In this document: piece by piece, positions 31,417-35,413 of the stretch
Numbering within the stretch: position 1 is the stretch's first letter
Layout of the letters: every line of letters starts with the position of its first letter
DNA from: Cytophagales bacterium
Lineage (GTDB): Bacteria; Bacteroidota; Bacteroidia; Cytophagales; Spirosomataceae
Assembly (NCBI GenBank): GCA_013298025.1
Contig: JAAFJE010000034.1
Location: 1 to 35,413 of the forward strand
Direction: 5' to 3'
DNA length: 35,413 nucleotides
Position numbers and translations under genes: made by a program
Notes under the pieces: generated by a model
Databases searched by the model: none
What the model was told of the DNA's origin: nothing
Seen by the model: the letters and a program-made list of their open reading frames with translations, nothing else

Positions 31417-32919
31417 TTATCGCAAAGCCGTGCGTTGGGTTTTCCAACGGCTTGGATTGCCAGCATTGCTTGTACTAGCCTGACTGACAGGTTTATGGTT
31501 TACCAACAAATGACTAGCCAAGGCGGCTGCCAACATTTCTTCTTCTGCCTGCGGAAGCGTGTCGAGGACTTCTGGTTTGTAATATAAACTGATAAAACGG
31601 GTATCGAAGTTACCCGAAACAAAGGCTTCGTGGCGTAACACAAACTTACAGAAAGGCAAGGTTGTTTGAATACCTACAATTTTGTATTCATCTATGGCTC
31701 GAACCATTTTATCGATGGCTTCGCTGCGGTCTTTGCCATAAGTAATTAGCTTGGCAATCATGGGGTCGTAATAAATCGGAATAGCCATGCCTTCTTCCAT
31801 GCCATCGTCCACCCTTACGCCATTGCCTTGCGGACGCACGTAGGTGTGTAGCGTACCTACATCGGGCAAGAAATTATTTTTGGGGTCTTCGGCACATACC
31901 CTACACTCAACAGCGTGCCCTTGGATTTGCAAATCTTCTTGTTTGAACGAAAGCGGATGCCCTTCGGCTACCAGAATCATTTCTTTTACCAAATCAACGC
32001 CTGTGATGAGTTCCGTGACGGGGTGTTCTACCTGCAAACGGGTATTCATTTCTAAGAAATAAAAATTCAAGTCCTCATCCACAATAAACTCTACTGTACC
32101 AGCCCCATAGTAGTTGCAAGCACGGGCTACGTCAACGGCACATTTGCCCATGGCTTCTCGAATGGCAGGCGTAAGTACCGCCGAGGGGGCTTCTTCGACC
32201 ACTTTTTGGTGGCGGCGTTGCACCGAACATTCTCTTTCAAATAAATGAACAATATTGCCATGCTTATCGCCCAATACCTGTATTTCGATGTGCTTAGGCG
32301 ATGTGATGTATTTTTCTACAAAAACAGCCCCGTTGCCAAACGAAGCAATCGCTTCAGAAACGGCCCTGTCCATTTGCTCGTCAAATTCTTCTTCTTTTTC
32401 TACTACACGCATTCCTTTGCCGCCTCCACCAGCCGAAGCTTTGATGAGTACCGGATAGCCAATTTCTTTCGATTTGCGTTTGGCTTCCTCACGGTCGGTT
32501 ACGGCATCGGGTGTGCCGGGTACCATCGGGATATTGTAGCGTGCCACGGCGTGTTTCGACGATAATTTATCGCCCATCACCTCGATACTCTCGGGCGAAG
32601 GGCCAATAAAAATAAGTCCAGCGTCGGTTACTTTCTGACAAAAAGCGGCGTTTTCAGAAAGAAAGCCATAGCCCGGATGAATGGCATCGACGTTCAATTC
32701 TTTACAAATCTGAATGATTTTATCGCCTAATAAATACGATTGGTTGGAAGGAGGAGGTCCTACACATACGGCTTGGTCGGCAAATTTGACGTGCGGAGCA
32801 AGGCGGTCGGCTTCCGAATAAATGGCAACCGTCTGAATACCCATTTCTTTGGCTGTACGCATTACACGCAGGGCAATTTCGCCACGGTTGGCTACTAAAA
32901 TTTTCTCAATCTTTTTCAT
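31417..32919 (-). CDS. accC: Biotin carboxylase subunit of acetyl-CoA (or propionyl-CoA) carboxylase
   Basis: This 500-aa ATP-grasp enzyme starts at KIEKILVANRGEIALRVMRT. It has VDAIHPGYGFLSENA, the glycine-rich ATP loop KASAGGGGKGMRVV, the catalytic FLEMNTRLQVEHPVTE block, and the C-terminal biotin-carboxylase domain. It carboxylates biotin on its carrier protein, supplying malonyl-CoA for fatty-acid synthesis. About 50 residues at the C-terminus (from LPQAEEEMLAAAL on) exceed the E. coli length of about 450, as in Bacteroidota relatives. No biotin carrier (accB) or carboxyltransferase gene is adjacent. The start at 32919 is chosen by family alignment; the longer frame lacks coding character. 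Confidence 0.93.
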   Translation of the reverse strand: MKKIEKILVANRGEIALRVMRTAKEMGIQTVAIYSEADRLAPHVKFADQAVCVGPPPSNQSYLLGDKIIQICKELNVDAIHPGYGFLSENAAFCQKVTDAGLIFIGPSPESIEVMGDKLSSKHAVARYNIPMVPGTPDAVTDREEAKRKSKEIGYPVLIKASAGGGGKGMRVVEKEEEFDEQMDRAVSEAIASFGNGAVFVEKYITSPKHIEIQVLGDKHGNIVHLFERECSVQRRHQKVVEEAPSAVLTPAIREAMGKCAVDVARACNYYGAGTVEFIVDEDLNFYFLEMNTRLQVEHPVTELITGVDLVKEMILVAEGHPLSFKQEDLQIQGHAVECRVCAEDPKNNFLPDVGTLHTYVRPQGNGVRVDDGMEEGMAIPIYYDPMIAKLITYGKDRSEAIDKMVRAIDEYKIVGIQTTLPFCKFVLRHEAFVSGNFDTRFISLYYKPEVLDTLPQAEEEMLAAALASHLLVNHKPVSQASTSNAGNPSRWKTQRTALR

Positions 32920-33375
32920 GCGTTTTTTGGTTTCTGTTGGATTTTGTTTTGCAAAAAACAAGGATGGTCTTCGTTGGCCTTGGTACAGCAAGATATTTTA
33001 CAAAAAGATTCGGACTAGAAAGATAAAGCTATGATGAAACCTTGTAAAATTTGAATATTTTTTGTATTTTTCTAATAAAACTATCTTGCCAAACCCGAGC
33101 AAACGTAGATAAAATCCTTCATCGTAAAATTTCATACAAGATATAAAAGGAATCTTAATTTATAAATTTTACAGAAAAACTTCTTGAAATATTCCTAATA
33201 ATTAGGAAAGCATATCTTATAATTCTTTGTTTAATGCAATATTTGGTAGATACAAAATAATAATTTAACTTTGAGATTATTTTAATAATTTTCTTATAAA
33301 AACGCTTAGGCTTACGTAGCGATTGAATAAGAAAAGTCTGGCTTTATTCGTATAATCTAAAACAGTAGATAGAAA
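32920..33375. other. Intergenic region between divergent accC and the PLP enzyme gene
   Basis: 456 bp, strongly AT-rich. It must hold promoters for both genes, but I find no box pair that fits the TTTG-N19-TAnnTTTG pattern well. No ORF or structured RNA is evident. Confidence 0.5.
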
Positions 33376-34644
33376 GTGGATATTTTTGAGAAAGTCGTTA
33401 ACAACATGGGACCACTTGGCTCTTATCACAAGATTGGTCATCACTATTTTTCATTCCCTAAATTGACAGGCGAATTGGGTCCATACATGAACTTCAATGG
33501 TAAGCGTATGCTCAACTGGTCGTTGAACAACTACTTGGGCTTGGCAAATCATCCTGAAGTGCGTGAGGCCGATGCAAAAGCTTCTGAAGAATACGGCTTG
33601 GCTTACCCCATGGGTGCTCGTATGATGTCGGGTAACTCCGATTTGCACGAAGAGTTTGAACGCCAATTGGCTGAATTTGTAGGAAAAGAAGATGCGTTCT
33701 TGTTGAACTACGGCTATCAAGGCGTGATGTCGGTTATCGAATGTATGGTTGATTACCGTGACGTGATTGTTTACGATGCCGAATGCCACGCTTGTTTGAT
33801 TGATGGTATCCGTTTGCATAAAGCGAAAATGGGCGATTACTACAAGTTCAATCACAACGATATGGGTTCTTTGCGTAAAAACTTAGAGCGTGCTACTAAA
33901 AAAGTAGCTGAAACGGGTGGTGGTATTTTGGTGATTACCGAAGGTGTATTTGGAATGTCGGGTAAAGTTGGTTCACTTGATAAAATTGTTGAATTAAAAA
34001 GCGATTTCAAATTCCGTTTGTTGGTTGACGACGCACACGGCTTTGGTACAATGGGTGAAAATGGTCGTGGTGTACACGAATTTTTAAATTGTATCGATGG
34101 CGTTGATTTGTACTTCTCTACGTTTGCCAAATCAATGGCGGCTATCGGGGCATTTATTGCCGCACCCAAAGATATTATCATGTATTTGAAATATAATATG
34201 CGTTCGCAAACTTACGCTAAAGCTTTACCAATGCCTTACGTTATTGGTGGTATGAAGCGTTTGGAGTTGATTAAAAAACATCCTGAATTGCGTGAAAAAT
34301 TGTGGGAAAATGTACGTGCTTTGCAAGAAGGTTTCCGCAAAAGAGGCTTCGATATTGGCGATACCACTTCGCCTGTAACGCCTGTATTTTTACATGGCGA
34401 ATACGATGTATTGACGGTTACGGCTTTGATTAAAGACTTGCGTGAAAATATGGGAATTTTCTGTTCTATTGTGGTGTATCCTGTTGTGCCTAAAGGACAG
34501 GTAATGCTTCGTATTATTCCTACGGCTGCTCATACCTTAGAAGACGTAGAATACACGATGAACCAGTTTGAAATTGTACAGAAACGTTTGGCTGATGGTG
34601 TATATAAAGACATGGCAGCACAGTTTCAGTCGGTATTAGCATAA
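33376..34644 (+). CDS. PLP-dependent alpha-oxoamine-synthase-like aminotransferase (possible serine palmitoyltransferase)
   Basis: This 422-aa protein starts at GTG 33376 behind GATAGAAA. It is a fold-type-I PLP enzyme: LNNYLGLANHPEVREA, GARMMSGNSDLHEEFERQLA, LLNYGYQGVMSV, DDAHGFGTMGENGRG, and the PLP lysine K252 in FSTFAKSMAAIGAF. This pattern belongs to the alpha-oxoamine synthases, which condense an amino acid with an acyl-CoA (serine palmitoyltransferase, 2-amino-3-ketobutyrate CoA ligase, 8-amino-7-oxononanoate synthase). In Bacteroidota, which make sphingolipids, serine palmitoyltransferase is one candidate, but homologous paralogues exist and I cannot distinguish them by eye. No lipid gene is adjacent. 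Cytoplasmic or membrane-associated. Confidence 0.8.
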   Translation: MDIFEKVVNNMGPLGSYHKIGHHYFSFPKLTGELGPYMNFNGKRMLNWSLNNYLGLANHPEVREADAKASEEYGLAYPMGARMMSGNSDLHEEFERQLAEFVGKEDAFLLNYGYQGVMSVIECMVDYRDVIVYDAECHACLIDGIRLHKAKMGDYYKFNHNDMGSLRKNLERATKKVAETGGGILVITEGVFGMSGKVGSLDKIVELKSDFKFRLLVDDAHGFGTMGENGRGVHEFLNCIDGVDLYFSTFAKSMAAIGAFIAAPKDIIMYLKYNMRSQTYAKALPMPYVIGGMKRLELIKKHPELREKLWENVRALQEGFRKRGFDIGDTTSPVTPVFLHGEYDVLTVTALIKDLRENMGIFCSIVVYPVVPKGQVMLRIIPTAAHTLEDVEYTMNQFEIVQKRLADGVYKDMAAQFQSVLA

Positions 34645-34690
34645 TTTTAATAGATTTTTGTGCTTTTTTCATTCTTTTTTTGTTAAAGAA

Positions 34691-34721
34691 TTTGCATCAT
34701 CTTGGAAATTTTATATATTTC
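34691..34721 (+). promoter_or_regulatory. Promoter of the histone-like gene
   Basis: TTTG (34691-34694), exactly 19 bases and TATATTTC (34714-34721) match TTTG-N19-TAnnTTTG with one mismatch. Transcription would start near 34728, about 66 bases before the ATG. Confidence 0.6.
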
Positions 34722-34793
34722 GGTTGTGAAAAATGCCCTCAGAAGCATTTTAAAACGGTTTAACCAATTATCAACCTAAATTTGATTACTAAT

Positions 34794-34976
34794 ATGAGCA
34801 GATTCTCAGAAATAAGAGACTTGGTTCTGTCTTTGGAAAGTGATTTTGAAAAATTCTATGAAAAAGGCAATCAAGCAGCAGGAACTCGTGTAAGAAGTGG
34901 CATGCAAACGCTTAAAGATTTGGCACAAGAAATACGCAAGGAAGTGCAGGACATCAAGAATGAAGGCAGCAAATAG
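34794..34976 (+). CDS. Histone H1-like (Hc1 family) small nucleoid protein
   Basis: This 60-aa protein begins MSRFSEIRDLVLSLESDFEK, then FYEKGNQAAGTRVRSGMQTL and a Lys/Glu-rich helix (KDLAQEIRKEVQDIKN). This matches the short histone-H1-like proteins that nearly all Bacteroidota carry. ATG 34794 is used; the frame extends back to a TTG four codons earlier, which is less likely. It probably binds DNA as a helical pair and contributes to nucleoid packing. It has its own promoter and terminator. Confidence 0.88.
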   Translation: MSRFSEIRDLVLSLESDFEKFYEKGNQAAGTRVRSGMQTLKDLAQEIRKEVQDIKNEGSK

Positions 34977-34988
34977 CTTTGAGCCATA

Positions 34989-35022
34989 CAAAAAAGGTTA
35001 GCCCTCCGCTAACCTTTTTTTT
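34989..35022 (+). terminator. Intrinsic terminator of the histone-like gene
   Basis: AAAAAAGGTTAGC, loop CCTCC, GCTAACCTTTTTTTT. It begins about 13 bases after the stop. Confidence 0.9.
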
Positions 35023-35147
35023 GTTGTAAGGCTTTGTGATTTTCAATGAACTTTGATTTTGCAGAAGCCCTCAACAGGGCTTTATTAAACTTTCTTTCCA
35101 AGATAAATCTATTGAATTGATTGATTTCAAGTATTTTAATGCAAAAA

Positions 35148-35246
35148 ATGTTCATGAATACCGAAGAACCTGAGCTAAGATTATTATCAGAAGTTCAAAG
35201 TAAATGGATAAATACTTTAGTTTTTCATTCTACAGTCCTTATATAG
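35148..35246 (+). pseudogene. Possible gene start interrupted by the ISAs1-like element
   Basis: ATG 35148 (or 35154) opens MFMNTEEPELRLLSEVQSKW and then INTLVFHS before running into sequence that looks like the IS end (about 35232) and a TAG at 35244. The acidic, non-repetitive start is plausible coding sequence cut off by IS insertion. The evidence is thin: there is no family match and no right-hand flank to confirm it. Confidence 0.25.
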
Positions 35247-35298
35247 GGCTTCCGCACTAAAATTAGGGTAAAAAATCGAATAGCTTTAATTTTGTAAG

Positions 35299-35413
35299 AT
35301 GGAACTTACAAAACACTTTGAACAAGTAACGGATTTTAGGGTTAAAGGTCGTTGCTTACACGAATTAGTAGAGATATTGGTACTAATTTTACTTGGAACG
35401 TTGTGCGATTGTG
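35299..35413 (+). mobile_element. ISAs1-like transposase, N-terminal part
   Basis: The frame from ATG 35299 runs off the window and encodes MELTKHFEQVTDFRVKGRCL followed by HELVEILVLILLGTLCDC. The pattern 'F-x-x-V/I-x-D-x-R-...-H-x-L-x-[ED]-I-L-x-L-x-L-x-G/x-x-L-C' is the usual start of ISAs1-family transposases (often with an H-repeat-associated DUF). The upstream segment with AGGGCTTCCGCACTAAAA (35245 on) is a candidate terminal inverted repeat, which cannot be checked because the other end is outside the window. Confidence 0.7.

Larger units (their letters stand above)
34977..35298. other. Region between the histone-like gene and the IS transposase
   Basis: 322 bp. It holds the terminator, a second small hairpin AAGCCCT-CAAC-AGGGCTT at 35065-35082, a short ORF (35148-35246) and the probable left end of the ISAs1-like element from about 35232. 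Confidence 0.5.

Overview
The window looks like a contig from a Bacteroidota genome, probably order Cytophagales. The evidence is a histone-H1-like 60-aa protein, a viroplasmin-type RNase H, a LruC/DUF4842 lipoprotein, a fused hisB, short AT-rich genes, and promoters of the TTTG-N19-TAnnTTTG type. Both edges lie inside insertion sequences: an ISL3-like transposase end at the left and an ISAs1-like transposase start at the right.

Region 1 (about 127-13530) is the unusual part. All genes are on the plus strand and are separated by 130-200 bp imperfect palindromes that begin with ...AAC and end with GTT.... I read this as an array of integron-type gene cassettes with attC-like sites and no integrase in view (a CALIN-like array). 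The strongest evidence is that the bases after the GTT of one site are repeated, in reverse complement, just before the AAC of the next site. This is what a circular cassette with one split core site predicts. Cargo in order: an IS-truncated gene; a cassette with no convincing ORF; a RecB/Cas4-like nuclease + RNase H + IS66-like transposase fusion followed by a frameshifted Rpn/PD-(D/E)XK gene; an S41 peptidase; a TIMP/NTR-like secreted protein; a DUF2339/DUF3999 membrane pair; a leucine-rich-repeat lipoprotein; an L,D-transpeptidase; a lipoprotein of unknown family; and at the right edge the 3' part of a severed gene.

Region 2 (13850-22850) is ordinary chromosome: a TPR-containing serine hydrolase, a gamma-glutamylcyclotransferase-like protein, a coiled-coil exported protein, RNase H, MsrB, RadC, a 32-aa membrane peptide, bifunctional HisB, and a DUF937-TM-OmpA protein.

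Region 3 (22850-29080) is a small carbohydrate-use locus. A GPH-type sugar symporter, a cytoplasmic GH43 enzyme and an exported sialate-O-acetylesterase-like enzyme form a minus-strand operon. A LacI-family regulator diverges from it. Two LacI-type operators are visible, one overlapping the -33 element of the operon promoter and one touching the regulator's start codon.

Region 4 (29080-35413) holds a large LruC/DUF4114 lipoprotein, biotin carboxylase AccC, a PLP-dependent alpha-oxoamine-synthase-like enzyme, the histone-like protein, and the left end of the ISAs1-like element.
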